Source: Sphingomonas phyllosphaerae | GTDB lineage: Bacteria; Pseudomonadota; Alphaproteobacteria; Sphingomonadales; Sphingomonadaceae | Assembly: GCF_029623345.1 (NCBI RefSeq) | Contig: NZ_JAPYKH010000015.1 | Location: 30,721-94,720 of the forward strand | Direction of reading: 5' to 3' | Length of the DNA stretch: 64,000 nt | Notes under the pieces: model-generated | Database searches by the model: none | Seen by the model: the letters and a program-made list of their open reading frames with translations, nothing else | Told to the model about the DNA's origin: nothing | Translations under genes and position numbers: made by a program | In this document: positions 50,932 through 60,778 of the stretch, in pieces | How the letters are laid out: each line of letters begins with the position of its first letter | Numbering within the stretch: the stretch's first letter is position 1

Positions 50932-51546
50932 GCGACGCGGCAGGTCATCGGTGAGGATCGGGGGCAGGCAATCGCGCTGTTCGGGCACGAGATCGGCCAC
51001 CTGCTGAACCGCGATTTCGGCCCTAGCCGCATCAACGTGGCCGTGGTTACGCGCGAAGCGGACGCGGACGAGTTCGCCGGCTGCGCGCTGGCTAAGCAGG
51101 GGGAGCAGTTCGAGTCCGCCGAGGCGCTTCTGAACAGACTGCGCGACGAGCAGGCTACCGATCACCCCAGCCGTCTTCAGGCGCTCGACGTTGCGCGACG
51201 TGGATTCGTCAATTGCGGGGGCAACGCCGACCGGCTCTGTCGCATTCCGGAAAATGGTGTCGAGACTTGGCGCACCGAAACGATCGAGCGCGGGCAGTCT
51301 GATTGGCGGGGTGGCGGCGGGTCTCCCGAGCGCTACTGCGCGGAGTTCCAAGAGACTCTGAAGGGCCGCTACACAGCTCCGGTCAACTTCCAGGTGGTGG
51401 CAAGCAGCGAGCAGAGCCGCTCCACATGTGGCCCATTCAACTGCACTCAGTACCAGTACGCCTGCACCGTGAGCATCAAGCGTGACCCTGTCTACAATCA
51501 GGCGAGGTCGCGGAACTGCCCAAATCCGATCCCCGCCACGCCTTAA
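50932..51546 (+). pseudogene. Metallopeptidase-like protein missing its N-terminus
   Basis: The open frame reads VIGEDRGQAIALFGHEIGHL, the His-Glu-x-x-His zinc site, then EADADEFAGCALAKQGEQFE (the downstream Glu of the third ligand region) and a Cys-rich tail (SRSTCGPFNCTQYQYACTVS). There is no start codon between the upstream stop (50929) and HEIGH, so the signal peptide and N-terminal domain are lost. Starts inside (GTG 51037) would omit the zinc site. Relatives are exported M48-like peptidases. Confidence 0.55.
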
Positions 51547-52121
51547 GACGGCTCGAACCGGGGAGACCGGCCGCATACCGCGACCGGCCGCATGCTTTTC
51601 ATATCGCCGCTACCGTCACTGGTGCTGATCCAGCGACTGCTCGGTAGCCGCCGCCACCTCGCAACGGCGAGCTGGTTCGCACCCAGCGGCACGCCCTTTC
51701 AGCTGCTCAGATCCCTGCAGCAAAAGGCCGCGCGTCCCTGGAGGGCTTCTGGCTGACTAACGCTGCTGAAGGCGGAACGACCAGTCAAAGAACAGGCCAA
51801 CCATGGAAGTCGGTGACGGCACAGAGCTTATCGACTGAGCACCTACTTGACTTAGCAGTTATTCATGCCGAGCAGCTTACGTGCGAGCAAGACTGCCATG
51901 CGCTCGAATGAGTGAAGGATCGGAGCCGGGTCAACGAATTGCAACCGAACAGCCGGTTGCGGATTATCGGCGAGACCTGAAGGCTAGGGGCTGAAGTGGC
52001 AGAGGCTTAATCGCCGCATTCGCGACGATAATTCGTAAGAATCGACGCTTGACATCGAACGCACTCGCCATCCAGAAGGTTAGAGCTAGTATGCCGCGTG
52101 CCGAGCCTTGGGGGAGATCGG
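51547..52121. other. 575 bases without a supportable gene
   Basis: Short frames only. No repeat family member or clear regulatory site was seen. Confidence 0.4.
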
Positions 52122-53714
52122 ATGAAGTGTTTAGCTTTGCTGGCTGCCGTTGCGACCATCGCTGCTTGCAGCCACGTTGACACTGGACAGGTCGACTATC
52201 GTGTGGCGGATAATCCGGCTGCGATTAGCAATGCGACAATGGTGCCGATCGCGGGCAATCGCTGCGCAGACGATCAAGCAAAACCATGCGATCCGCTTCT
52301 GCCTTCAAGGGTGGTACGCCGGTACATGCCCGATAAGACTACTGGTTGGGACGCGCTCAAGAATGGCCAGATCTATTCCATCGAGATTGAGCAAGCGGTT
52401 ATAGGTGATAACATTCTCGAGGGTAAGGTGTTGGGCAGGCAATTTGGGAAAACGGCTGAAATCGCCGTACTTGCCAACGTTTTTGAGTTCGCATCAGAAG
52501 CCGGAGACGCAGCGGCCAAACGCTTTCTTGAATCTGGAGAGTTTGCGGGAAAGGCCGATGATCCGAGCGACGTCGAACTAAAGCTTGTCTACTTTGGCGA
52601 CGATGTTCAGCGGCACCAGGCTATGAACTTTTCCAACATTCCGCTTCGGGCGCGCACAGCCTACGGCGGGGGTTCGATCGGTATCCAGCTCGTCGTCATG
52701 GAGGTCGATGCTCAGGCCGGGCCAGTGTCCTCACTTTTGAAAACGCTTGCTCGCTTCGGCCAGCAGGCGCTGCCAGGCCCTGGCGAGGCGAAGGACATCT
52801 TATTTGACCTAGGCGAAAGCCTCTTGTCGGGCAGCCAGGACGACAAGCTACTCGAGTATCGGTTTGTGCTGTCTGCCGGCGGCGAGGACACCCGTGCCAT
52901 GCAAGCGACTTTCGCTCCTGGGCGCTATGTGATTCGTCGAATGCAGAAGCGTGATGTCGATATGGGGTGGGGCGCGCTCCGCCTCGACCACAACACAGGT
53001 CGGCTATATCGAAAGTCTGCCGCATCTGGCGCCGACGGCGCCTACCAGGAGGTAAGGGACGACCTCTACATGGTCCTAAATGTCAGACGCTATCCTGACG
53101 GCACCAAGCCTGAGTTCTACGTGCAAAAGGAATGGTCGACGTTCCGTGATGCGCTGCAAGCGGCTTCGGATGCGAAGGCTGCGCCTTTAGATAAGGTCAC
53201 GGAGCGTTTGGTTGGGGTGTTGGAAGACGGGCGGTCAACAGACTGGCGAGATAGTCTGTTGCTAAAGTGGGCCACGGTGACCAATCGTCTGGACTTATAC
53301 TCCTCTCGCTACGCTTCGGATTTCGCCAAGGTCGACATGACCGGCTGCGCCGTGACCACGATGGAGCTTCAGCGTCGCCTCGACGCAGCCGATCGCGAGG
53401 CTCGCGACGCCATACGGGTCTACCGCGCAGAGTATCAGGCGGCCGCAGGCGCCGAGCGCAAGAATAAGGCGGGTGTGGTCACCGGTCAGGAGTTCAAGTC
53501 GGATGAACGCGAGCGCGTGGTCAGCGCTGCGTCGGGCTATTTCATGCCGTGGTCGACAACCGGAGCAAGTCAGACAACGTTTGCGGACGCAGCTTCTTTC
53601 GAGAAGGCCTACATCGATGCCGCTTCAACCGGCGACCTCGCGTCCACTGGGCTTGCTGCGGCTCAGGCCAAGGCATCCGCCAGCGCCTCATGCTCTAGCC
53701 TGCTCGTCAAATGA
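52122..53714 (+). CDS. Lipoprotein, unknown function
   Basis: ATG 52122 gives MKCLALLAAVATIAACSHVD, a lipoprotein signal with lipobox ending in Cys (IAAC). The mature part of about 510 residues has RRYMPDKTTGWDALKNGQIY, a long mixed alpha/beta middle and an Ala/Ser-rich helical C-terminus (ASTGLAAAQAKASASASCSS). No family is recognised. Moderately lower G+C than neighbours. It precedes the exported operon at 54241 by about 500 bases; a functional link is possible but not shown. Confidence 0.7.
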   Translation: MKCLALLAAVATIAACSHVDTGQVDYRVADNPAAISNATMVPIAGNRCADDQAKPCDPLLPSRVVRRYMPDKTTGWDALKNGQIYSIEIEQAVIGDNILEGKVLGRQFGKTAEIAVLANVFEFASEAGDAAAKRFLESGEFAGKADDPSDVELKLVYFGDDVQRHQAMNFSNIPLRARTAYGGGSIGIQLVVMEVDAQAGPVSSLLKTLARFGQQALPGPGEAKDILFDLGESLLSGSQDDKLLEYRFVLSAGGEDTRAMQATFAPGRYVIRRMQKRDVDMGWGALRLDHNTGRLYRKSAASGADGAYQEVRDDLYMVLNVRRYPDGTKPEFYVQKEWSTFRDALQAASDAKAAPLDKVTERLVGVLEDGRSTDWRDSLLLKWATVTNRLDLYSSRYASDFAKVDMTGCAVTTMELQRRLDAADREARDAIRVYRAEYQAAAGAERKNKAGVVTGQEFKSDERERVVSAASGYFMPWSTTGASQTTFADAASFEKAYIDAASTGDLASTGLAAAQAKASASASCSSLLVK

Positions 53715-53913
53715 GGCGAGCAGCGGCGACAGCTTGATTTCTGGATGCGGTCGATCTCGCCGCAGCAGGAACTCGACTCGAGCGCAGTATTAGCTGCGTC
53801 GACTGCTCCAGAGCCGTAAATCTGTTCTCCTCATACACTCGAACAGGCAGATAGTTGCGCGAAATTTCTGCTGCCTGAGCGCCGAGATGAATGATTGGGG
53901 TGGATCCTGCGGG

Positions 53914-54189
53914 CTACTGAGCGACAGCGAGGTGTCCGCTTTCCTGCCAATCAGGCCAGCCCGACGGCGGCGCGAACGTCCGGAACGCTCCTTTGGCGAG
54001 CTGAACGAGCGTCCGGAGTTGGGAGACTGGGAGGGGCGTCTGAGTGACGGGTTCGTTGGTCGAAGTAGTCCGAGCGTCGCGATCAATCTCACTGAAAATG
54101 GCAGCGAGATCGGCACCCGTCGGTTCGACTTTCTGCGTCCCCACATTAAAAATACGGCCGTTTCGAAAGCGGTTGAGCTTGATCAACAA
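53914..54189 (-). CDS. Possible small protein, unknown
   Basis: 91 residues: MLIKLNRFRNGRIFNVGTQK, then VEPTGADLAAIFSEIDRDAR. The first two thirds look protein-like. The end overlaps a family B repeat box (GTCCGGAGTTGGGAGACTGG, about 54010 onward), so the 3' part may be non-coding. It lies in an otherwise gene-free 525-base gap. Confidence 0.3.
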   Translation of the reverse strand: MLIKLNRFRNGRIFNVGTQKVEPTGADLAAIFSEIDRDARTTSTNEPVTQTPLPVSQLRTLVQLAKGAFRTFAPPSGWPDWQESGHLAVAQ

Positions 54190-54240
54190 CGGACATCGTA
54201 GTAGTATTTTCGAGTCATAGGCGAGGGGATCGCCATCGTG

Positions 54241-55104
54241 ATGAAGCCGGCTGAACGAGCCTTCCTGATTTGCGCCGCATTCGCCCTAATCTCGGGCGCT
54301 GCCGTCGTCGGCTTGCCGCTTGCGGCAAGGGCGCCTGCGCAGGAGGCTGCAACTGCTTCACCCGGCCTCTCGACATCGGTCGATGCGTACTCCCGGCGCT
54401 ATGCCGGCCTGTCCACGCCCTTCGACTCGATCATGGACGACCGCGGGACCGGATTCGCGGGCGTCGCAGGCACGCGCAACTTCCGCGTTGTGCTGCGCGG
54501 CATTCTCTATCGCGGCGGTGCCAACAACGCGTACGGCGACTTCCGGCTCGCCGACCAGAAGCGCCGTCAGGGACCCCTGCAGGCACGGGCGCTCCAGAAC
54601 CTCTGTAAGGAAGGCTTCGCCGATGCGTTCTTCGCGTATGGCAATCGAGCGCTGCATGAGACGGTGAATTGCGCGCGGGACAGAGGATCGAACGTGCTCA
54701 GCTATCGAGGGCTACGACCACAATCGCCGGGCTCCGACCGCCGCGAGTTTCTCCGGATCTTGCACGACCAGATCACTGGCCCCGATCACCGCCCCGTCTT
54801 CGTGCATTGCTGGAATGGATATCACGCCTCAGGTATTGCGGCGGCAGTCGCTCTGCGGCAGTTCTGCGGGATCAGCGCCGAAGACGCGGTCGCCTACTGG
54901 AAATCCGAGGCCCCGTCGCTTCCGGAGCCTGCCCAAACGAAGTCAATCGATCAGATCCGGAACTTCAGCCCCATTCCAGAGCTAACGCTCACACCGGCGG
55001 ATCAGAAGATCGTCTGCTACGGCGGCGCGCTAGTGGGGCAGAAGGCGGTCTACAGACTGCCGAAGGCGGCTTCTGCAACGCCTGCGCGAACCAGGTCACT
55101 GTGA
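54241..55104 (+). CDS. Exported tyrosine-phosphatase-like protein without catalytic Arg
   Basis: ATG 54241 (GTG 54238 also possible) begins MKPAERAFLICAAFALISGA, a signal peptide. The phosphatase loop reads RPVFVHCWNGYHASGIAAAV. The canonical pattern is His-Cys-x5-Arg-Ser/Thr-Gly; here the Arg position is Ala with His-Cys and Ser-Gly kept. The upstream RGILYRGGANNAYGDF resembles the N-terminal part of dual-specificity phosphatases. Loss of Arg should abolish normal catalysis, so it may be a pseudophosphatase binding domain. Its stop overlaps the GTG start of the NlpC/P60-like gene, the first link of a three-gene exported operon. Confidence 0.65.
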   Translation: MKPAERAFLICAAFALISGAAVVGLPLAARAPAQEAATASPGLSTSVDAYSRRYAGLSTPFDSIMDDRGTGFAGVAGTRNFRVVLRGILYRGGANNAYGDFRLADQKRRQGPLQARALQNLCKEGFADAFFAYGNRALHETVNCARDRGSNVLSYRGLRPQSPGSDRREFLRILHDQITGPDHRPVFVHCWNGYHASGIAAAVALRQFCGISAEDAVAYWKSEAPSLPEPAQTKSIDQIRNFSPIPELTLTPADQKIVCYGGALVGQKAVYRLPKAASATPARTRSL

Positions 55105-56975
55105 CCGTGCGGCGCAAGTGGGCTCTTGGCATCGCGCCGAGTCTCATGATCTTCTCAGCCGCACTCCTGCCGGTCTGCGCCGCTCGCGCACAACAGGCTC
55201 CCGAACCGACATCATCTCATCCCGGCTTCGACACCATCCGGCTCTACTCGGACGGCGCAGGGCCCAGTCATCTCTTCCGGCTGTCCCGCGATGCGGCATC
55301 GACCGGAGACGTGATCGGGATCGTCGACCCGCTGCTTTCCGCCATTCGCTTCTACGACGTGCAGGATGCGAACGCGCTGGCTCCTCTGCTGCGCGACCGT
55401 ATCCAACCCCTCGGCGCGTGCGCGCTTCCCGTCGATTTTCGGCCGTGGCGCCTGCATGCATCAAGAGATGCGGTGACCATCGAGTCGGTCCCCACTCCCG
55501 GATCCGCAGGCTACCGCGTGAGGGTCGCCGATCTCAGAACGACCAACCTGCAGCTCGCTCGGACGATCACGTCGATCGCGGGTCCACGCCTAGCGGCCGC
55601 CGGCGCGATCGTCGACACGCAGGACTGGAACCCGTCCGCGGCATTCCAGTGCGGAGCCGTGTCGGCGCCGGCGCGGGTCTATAGTGCAGCGCTCGAACGG
55701 GCCATTCGAGGGAAGAGCAATCCAAACCGGACCATCATCCTTACCAACACCGCCGCAGCACTTGCCCCCGCCAATGCGTTGATCGTACGCACGCCGAGCG
55801 ACACCAAGACGCGCATGATCAGCGCAAGAGAGCTCGAGCCGGCCGGCGGCGAGCGCTACGTCCAGACTGCCGAGGGCGCGGAAACGGCCGACGGGACGAT
55901 CTCAATCACGCAGCGGATCATAGCGTTCGATGTATCAACCGGAAAACCTAAGGCGGAACTCCGGTTCGATCCCGCGACGATTAAAGGCAAGCTCGGCCTG
56001 AAGCCGGTGGCGGTGCTCTCGACGGGTGAGATTCTAGTGATGGGGAAGCAGCCGGCCGCCGGCAACACCTCAATCTTTCAGGTTTTTTCCTGCGGGACCC
56101 TGGTCGGCAAAACTCAATATCGCTTGCAAGTGTGTGACCGGACCGACAACGATATCGCCGCGCGTTCGAACGCCGACCTCGCGCCGGTTAGTCAGGATGC
56201 TCCGGCGGTCCAGGCGTTCGATACAGCCGATCCCGCCCCGTTATCCGGCTTGACTGCAGCCAGCATCTTCGCCGCCGTGACTGACGCCGTCGACCTCGAT
56301 TTCTACGTCATCACCAAGGATCTGCCCATAGAGTGTCGCGTCATTGCTGGCTGCCCATCGGGGCACCAAGCCCCTCATTTCGTCCCGATTCGCGGTATCA
56401 GGCTTTCCCCGACGAGCTTCAGGCGGGCCGGCGTCCCCTACGCACAGACCGACAGCATCACCGAATGGAAGCGGCTATCCACGCTGACGCCGGCTCAGCT
56501 TGGCCAGTCTTTGGCGAGAGTCAAACAGCGCGCTGTCGATCTGCCCGGCAACCTCGCCGACAAGTTCGATGGCGACCTCGGCATCGACTGCTCCGGTCTG
56601 GTCCAGCTCGCCTGGCACGGCGATGGACACGCCCGATTGAGTACGGACTCGATTAAAAATTTCGAAAGTGACCTCCTGTGCAAGCGACACCTGCCGAGCA
56701 CGGACTATCTCCAGCCCGGCGATGCCATCAACTTGAACTCCAGCAGCGTCCACCACGTGATGCTGTATGGCGCGGCGCTGAAGCTCGACGGTGCGAACGA
56801 CGATTGGCTCATGCTCGAGTCGTCGAGTTCGTGCGACGGCGTCTGCTGGTCGATCTACGATCCCTCCTTCTTCTCCGGCTGGTCCATGTTTCGGGCGGCG
56901 GGCAGAAGCGACGTTCCATGTCCGGAGAAGATGCGTGTCGCTTCTGCGCGCCAATTGACCGTGAGGCGACGCTGA
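55101..56975 (+). CDS. Exported NlpC/P60-like cysteine hydrolase
   Basis: GTG 55101, inside the previous stop, gives 624 residues with a signal peptide (LGIAPSLMIFSAALLPVCAA). The long N-terminal region of about 480 residues is unknown. The C-terminal domain has DLGIDCSGLVQLAWHGDG (Cys nucleophile) and YLQPGDAINLNSSSVHHVML (His), the NlpC/P60 order. Peptidoglycan endopeptidases of this family cut stem peptides; others modify different amides. Position between a phosphatase-like and an unknown exported protein suggests an envelope-directed module. The frame extending back to 54669 overlaps the upstream gene and is not used. Confidence 0.7.
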   Translation: MTVRRKWALGIAPSLMIFSAALLPVCAARAQQAPEPTSSHPGFDTIRLYSDGAGPSHLFRLSRDAASTGDVIGIVDPLLSAIRFYDVQDANALAPLLRDRIQPLGACALPVDFRPWRLHASRDAVTIESVPTPGSAGYRVRVADLRTTNLQLARTITSIAGPRLAAAGAIVDTQDWNPSAAFQCGAVSAPARVYSAALERAIRGKSNPNRTIILTNTAAALAPANALIVRTPSDTKTRMISARELEPAGGERYVQTAEGAETADGTISITQRIIAFDVSTGKPKAELRFDPATIKGKLGLKPVAVLSTGEILVMGKQPAAGNTSIFQVFSCGTLVGKTQYRLQVCDRTDNDIAARSNADLAPVSQDAPAVQAFDTADPAPLSGLTAASIFAAVTDAVDLDFYVITKDLPIECRVIAGCPSGHQAPHFVPIRGIRLSPTSFRRAGVPYAQTDSITEWKRLSTLTPAQLGQSLARVKQRAVDLPGNLADKFDGDLGIDCSGLVQLAWHGDGHARLSTDSIKNFESDLLCKRHLPSTDYLQPGDAINLNSSSVHHVMLYGAALKLDGANDDWLMLESSSSCDGVCWSIYDPSFFSGWSMFRAAGRSDVPCPEKMRVASARQLTVRRR

Positions 56976-56997
56976 TCGCAACGAGCGGGGTGCAACG

Positions 56998-58038
56998 ATG
57001 AACACGTGGTCGCGTCGAAACGTCACCGTCTCTGTCCTGGCGGCGATGGCTGTGGGAGCGGGGAGCCCGCTGCTCGCGCTGAATGCTCCCGCACCAGCGC
57101 TTCCCGACGATCTCTTCGCCGATCTGCTGCGTGAGGGGGATTGGACGACTTCGGCTGACGACGACGCGCCCGGGGAGGCGATCCCGCAAGCCCTACTGCG
57201 GCGCATGTCTTCCGGACAGACCCTTGATACGGCGTATGGAAGCGGTGCCATCGGCCTGCTCGCGCTCACGATGGGTATCGCCCAATGGGGTATTTCCGAT
57301 CCCGCCGGACTGCCATCCGATCCAGCCGGCAAAGGCTGGCGGACTCTGTCGGCGGGTAATCGCGGCAAGCACTTTATGAGCTACGCCACAGGCGGCGTAG
57401 GTCTATTTCACGCCGATCTCACTGAGCTTCAAGACTTCATCGATCGGGTAATCGGCCGTGGTCTCGTTCCTCTGCGTTTCCAGGGCGCGCTTCGCCGGAC
57501 CCTCGATCCGGCTCGCTACCTTCGCCACTACGTGCGCTACGACGAGCTGCGTGCCGCCGGCCAATGCTCGTCGCAGCAGTTCACCGCGGACCTCCTGGGT
57601 GAACCGTTCCACCATCGCGACGAGAAAACCAGCTGCGCGCAATACGCAAATCCGAAACTGGCGGCACGTGACTGGCTCGTGTTCCGGACCTTCAGCCGCA
57701 TCGGCTTGCGTGACGCGGATATCCAGCGCCAGTTGGCATCACGTTGGCTGCAGCGATACTGGGCGAAGACCATCGCTAAGGTGCCCCCGGGCGACGGGAC
57801 GGTCGAGGAGGCGCTCGTCAACGTGCGGATTAGAAATTCCGAGAGCCGTGCGGCAAACGAGGCTTTCGAGACCCGCGTCTCCTCGGTTTCCGCACGGCTC
57901 GGTCGCCAGATGGCGGCATATCGCAAATACAAGCCCAGCGCATACCAACGGCGCTGTCATCTGATGTTGCGCCCGGTCGTGCTCTGGCGGCACTTCCAGG
58001 GCCTCGCGCCGCTGAAACTCGAAGGTCTTTGTCCCTAG
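56998..58038 (+). CDS. Exported protein, unknown, third gene of the exported operon
   Basis: 346 residues, ATG 56998, 22 bases after the NlpC/P60-like gene. A signal-type N-terminus (RRNVTVSVLAAMAVGAGSPL) is followed by a soluble, mostly helical region. It contains GAIGLLALTMGIAQWGISDP, HFMSYATGGVGLFHADLTEL and LRHYVRYDELRAAGQCSSQQ. The GGVGLFHADL stretch near an acidic residue faintly recalls lysozyme-like or peptidoglycan-active folds, but I cannot assign it. Two Cys pairs suit an oxidising compartment. Confidence 0.6.
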   Translation: MNTWSRRNVTVSVLAAMAVGAGSPLLALNAPAPALPDDLFADLLREGDWTTSADDDAPGEAIPQALLRRMSSGQTLDTAYGSGAIGLLALTMGIAQWGISDPAGLPSDPAGKGWRTLSAGNRGKHFMSYATGGVGLFHADLTELQDFIDRVIGRGLVPLRFQGALRRTLDPARYLRHYVRYDELRAAGQCSSQQFTADLLGEPFHHRDEKTSCAQYANPKLAARDWLVFRTFSRIGLRDADIQRQLASRWLQRYWAKTIAKVPPGDGTVEEALVNVRIRNSESRAANEAFETRVSSVSARLGRQMAAYRKYKPSAYQRRCHLMLRPVVLWRHFQGLAPLKLEGLCP

Positions 58039-58304
58039 GAGTGACGCGCTCGCGGCTCTTGATCGATCGGGAACCGCCGGAGCCGAGAGACCATCCAAGG
58101 TCCATGTTCTCGAGGCGTGCTACAAGGCTAATCCGAGTTCGCGTTTGGAAGCAGGCGGATGGTGCCTCTCCGGGCTCAAGGCCGGCCGGTAAGTCGGACT
58201 CGCACCCGAACGGGCGATCGGCTCTGGGCACGCGTCTTATTGGATGGTTTGCGTCCTACTCGCTCCTCCGCTCCCGGACGTCGTCGCCTACCCGTCCGAC
58301 AGAT

Positions 58305-58363
58305 GAACGAGCGACCGCTTTCGGGACGGCGGGAGGCACGGTCGAATGGCCGGGATTGGGTCA
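58305..58363 (+). repeat. Dispersed repeat family B
   Basis: AACGAGCGACCGCTTTCGGG, ACGGCGGGAGGCACGG, then GAATGGCCGGGATTGGGTC. The gap 58039-58971 holds this repeat, a second copy and a hairpin. A minus-strand frame at 58429-58668 is not convincing. Confidence 0.55.
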
Positions 58364-58402
58364 CGCCAGCTGCCCACCGCCTATTGCAGAGGAGCGAACG
58401 CA

Positions 58403-58430
58403 GAAGACCCCGGGCGATGCCGGGGCCTTC
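58403..58430. terminator. G+C-rich hairpin, terminator candidate
   Basis: CCCCGG, GCGATG, CCGGGG (58408-58425), flanked by GAAGA and CCTTC that extend the pairing. It could end the exported operon (plus) or the PIN gene transcript (minus). Confidence 0.4.
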
Positions 58431-58857
58431 ATATCGTTGCAGCCGCTGTTACCAGCGCCAGAAAAGAAAGTTCTTTGAGCTCGCAAACCAGTTTACCCGA
58501 CACCAGCTTCATCGATTTTACCATGTTAATCACCTTATCCATAAGCCCTCCTCCGATCTTCAGGACGAACCTGAGGGCGATGTGAAAGCAGGCGTGGACG
58601 GCGACGTGATGGACGATCAGTTCCCAGCCAAGGGCTGCACCACTCATGGTGAGCCTGTTGCGGGTCAAACCCGCGTGAGCACGAGGTAGGCGCGTGAGCG
58701 CGTCGATTCAAGGCTTGGCTGCGGCTCTCACCCGGATCTGACCTCTCGCAATTTTCGGTCGCGCGCAAAAATAGCGCGCCGCCCTTCTCACCAGATTGGC
58801 ATCGACTGAACGGCGCCGACGAGGCTGTCTGCACGCATCAATTGACGTCCACCTGGA

Positions 58858-58920
58858 CATGAATGGATGTCGGAAGTTGGAAACCGCAGAAACAGGTCGC
58901 AATGGCCGCAACTGGGTCGC
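58858..58920 (+). repeat. Dispersed repeat family B
   Basis: GAATGGATGTCGGAAGTTGG, AACCGCAGAAACAGGTCG, then CAATGGCCGCAACTGGGTCG. Two-box structure as in the other copies, just past the stop of the PIN-domain gene. Confidence 0.55.
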
Positions 58921-58971
58921 TTGTCAGGTTCGAGGTTCGCCCCGTGACTTCGGTGCGGAATTGAATTCTGC

Positions 58972-60327
58972 TTAGGAGAACTCGGCCCGTACGGCTTCAG
59001 CCACGTCCGGCGGAAGCGCGGCGAGGACGCGCTCGTCGGTCCACTCAACGCTGGCGTCCTCAAATCTGATTTGAACCTCGACGGCCCTCGCGGGCATGTG
59101 GTTGGCGCTAGCCTCAATTCTGACCAAGCCGCCGCCTGCCTCTGTAGACCGAAACGCGAGTGCGACGTCCTCGTACTTCCTGCCCGGCCGAAAATCCTCG
59201 CAGCCATAAGAGGCGCGGCTTGCACCGAAACGGGGACGATCAATCCAACTCATGGCCGTGGGATCCCTGCGCGGAACCGGCTGAGCGAGGCTGAGGCCGA
59301 CATCGGTGATGTCGAAAGAGGGCCTGACCTTTGGCGGCTCCGGCGGCGAAGGAGGCGTAAGACTGCCGAGTAGCCCGTCCGCGTCCTCGTCGTCGGCCAG
59401 AAGCGAAAGCTCCTCGTCCGTCTCTAGTTCTACAATCAAGTTTTCAGCGGAGGACGCGCCCACATTGTCGAGACCAAAGCGGACCTTAACCTCCGACGTA
59501 CGACGCGCGACGTGCCTATCGAGGATCGACGTCCAGCGCTGAACCTCAAGCTCCCACTGGTTCCGATCCTCGTAGTAGCGGCGGATCGTCGGCTCACCAA
59601 ACGCCTGCCCGCCAGCCAACCTAAGTTGGGCGTTGAGTCCGGTTCCAGCTGAGGGCAAGTCGACAGGCGGATGCAGCCGAATCAACCGGGCGGTCAGCCG
59701 GTTAGCAACGGCAGGTGGTAGCGGAGGAGGGATCAGCCGTCGCGCAACCACCTTTCCGTCGTCCTCGGCGCCGAGCACCTCGATTCTTACGTCGGCCTTG
59801 GCATCCTGTAGCTGCTTTATGCGCCGCTCCGCCTCCGCAAGCTTGCGCTGATCGTCCGACCGCTCGGGTGGGAGCAACCACCCTTCGGGAGGCGAGTGCG
59901 CGAGGATGCTTAAGTCGCGGGCGGTAACCCTTGGGCCGCTGTCGTGCGACATGATCTCGGCACCTTCGTGCGTGGCGGCCGCACCAACAAGCCGGTCATC
60001 CGGCTCAGCGGCATCTAGCCCGAGCGATTCGTAATCGACCCGCCGGCGCGGAGCGATTGAGAGGACCACTCGTACGGGTGCCTCGCGCAGCACGATCGAG
60101 CGGGACTCGGCCTCGGAGGCGGCGTCGATGAGCCGTAGCGCAGCTCGGGACCGATCACGTCGGCGCTGATTGGTTCCTACTTTGTGCTTGTCCAGTTCAT
60201 CTATCACAGCCCGAGCTACGACGAGATCTACGGCCTTCACGCCGGGTATCAGCTCAGTCCAAGCGAGGTCCTTCAGGTCGCGCAACTGCAGGAAGCTGTT
60301 GGTGTCGAGGTAGAGGACCTTGTGCAT
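58972..60327 (-). CDS. PIN-domain protein with large C-terminal extension
   Basis: ATG 60327 gives 451 residues. The N-terminal PIN domain is MHKVLYLDTNSFLQLRDLKD (first Asp), VVARAVIDELDKHKVGTNQR (Glu), AAEPDDRLVGAAATHEG and IMSHDSGPRVTARDL (later acidic residues). A coiled-coil-like stretch (DQRKLAEAERRIKQLQDAKA) follows. Then comes an unknown beta-rich region, with acidic and proline-rich linkers (SLLADDEDADGLL, TPPSPPEPPKVRP) near 330-370. PIN domains are metal-dependent RNases. The long C-terminus is not that of a VapC toxin and no antitoxin gene is adjacent. Frames upstream to 60504 lack PIN character. Confidence 0.7.
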   Translation of the reverse strand: MHKVLYLDTNSFLQLRDLKDLAWTELIPGVKAVDLVVARAVIDELDKHKVGTNQRRRDRSRAALRLIDAASEAESRSIVLREAPVRVVLSIAPRRRVDYESLGLDAAEPDDRLVGAAATHEGAEIMSHDSGPRVTARDLSILAHSPPEGWLLPPERSDDQRKLAEAERRIKQLQDAKADVRIEVLGAEDDGKVVARRLIPPPLPPAVANRLTARLIRLHPPVDLPSAGTGLNAQLRLAGGQAFGEPTIRRYYEDRNQWELEVQRWTSILDRHVARRTSEVKVRFGLDNVGASSAENLIVELETDEELSLLADDEDADGLLGSLTPPSPPEPPKVRPSFDITDVGLSLAQPVPRRDPTAMSWIDRPRFGASRASYGCEDFRPGRKYEDVALAFRSTEAGGGLVRIEASANHMPARAVEVQIRFEDASVEWTDERVLAALPPDVAEAVRAEFS

Positions 60328-60587
60328 CGCCCTTACCTGAGGGTGGTGAGGCCGTTGAACAAGATGCCCGTCCATCAGCTGCGGCAAGGCAGTCCGCCCG
60401 GGCGCTCCAGCAGCTCTAAAAACAAGGCGGAGCGCAAGGGTGTCGGATCCCCGTGAGGACTCCATGGGGCGCCTAACGAGGAGGTAGAACCGTCGGGGAA
60501 CCATGAAGCGCTATGCTCGGGTTCGGGTCAGCTTTAGCAATGCCACGGTCGGCGAAAACGGCACGGAATTTTATCAACGCTTCGGCC

Positions 60588-60655
60588 CGCATGATCGAAT
60601 GGCCGCAGCTGAGGCGTTTGCGAGCCGGCGTGAATGTCCACTTGTGGGTCCTCGA
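60588..60655 (+). repeat. Dispersed repeat family B
   Basis: CATGATCGAATGGCCGCAGC, then GGCGTGAATGTCCACTTGTG and GGTCCTCGACACGAG. The 450 bases between the PIN gene start and the next membrane protein contain this repeat and no gene I can support. Confidence 0.5.
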
Positions 60656-60778
60656 CACGAGAGGCGAGGGAATCGCAAGCCGTTTAAAAGAGGCGAGGCC
60701 GCATTTCTCAGATCATGGGCGTTTGAGGTCGAACTGCCTCCCTGTTGCGGACTCGGCCGATCACGCCATACTGCTGGG

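Noticed and set aside
54669..55100. N-terminal extension of the NlpC/P60-like frame
   Set aside because: Overlaps the phosphatase-like gene, is Arg-rich and lacks a signal peptide; the GTG at 55101 precedes a clear one.
58429..58668. Minus-strand 79-codon gene
   Set aside because: Weak composition, overlaps hairpin and repeat-rich DNA, no plausible ribosome-binding site or family.
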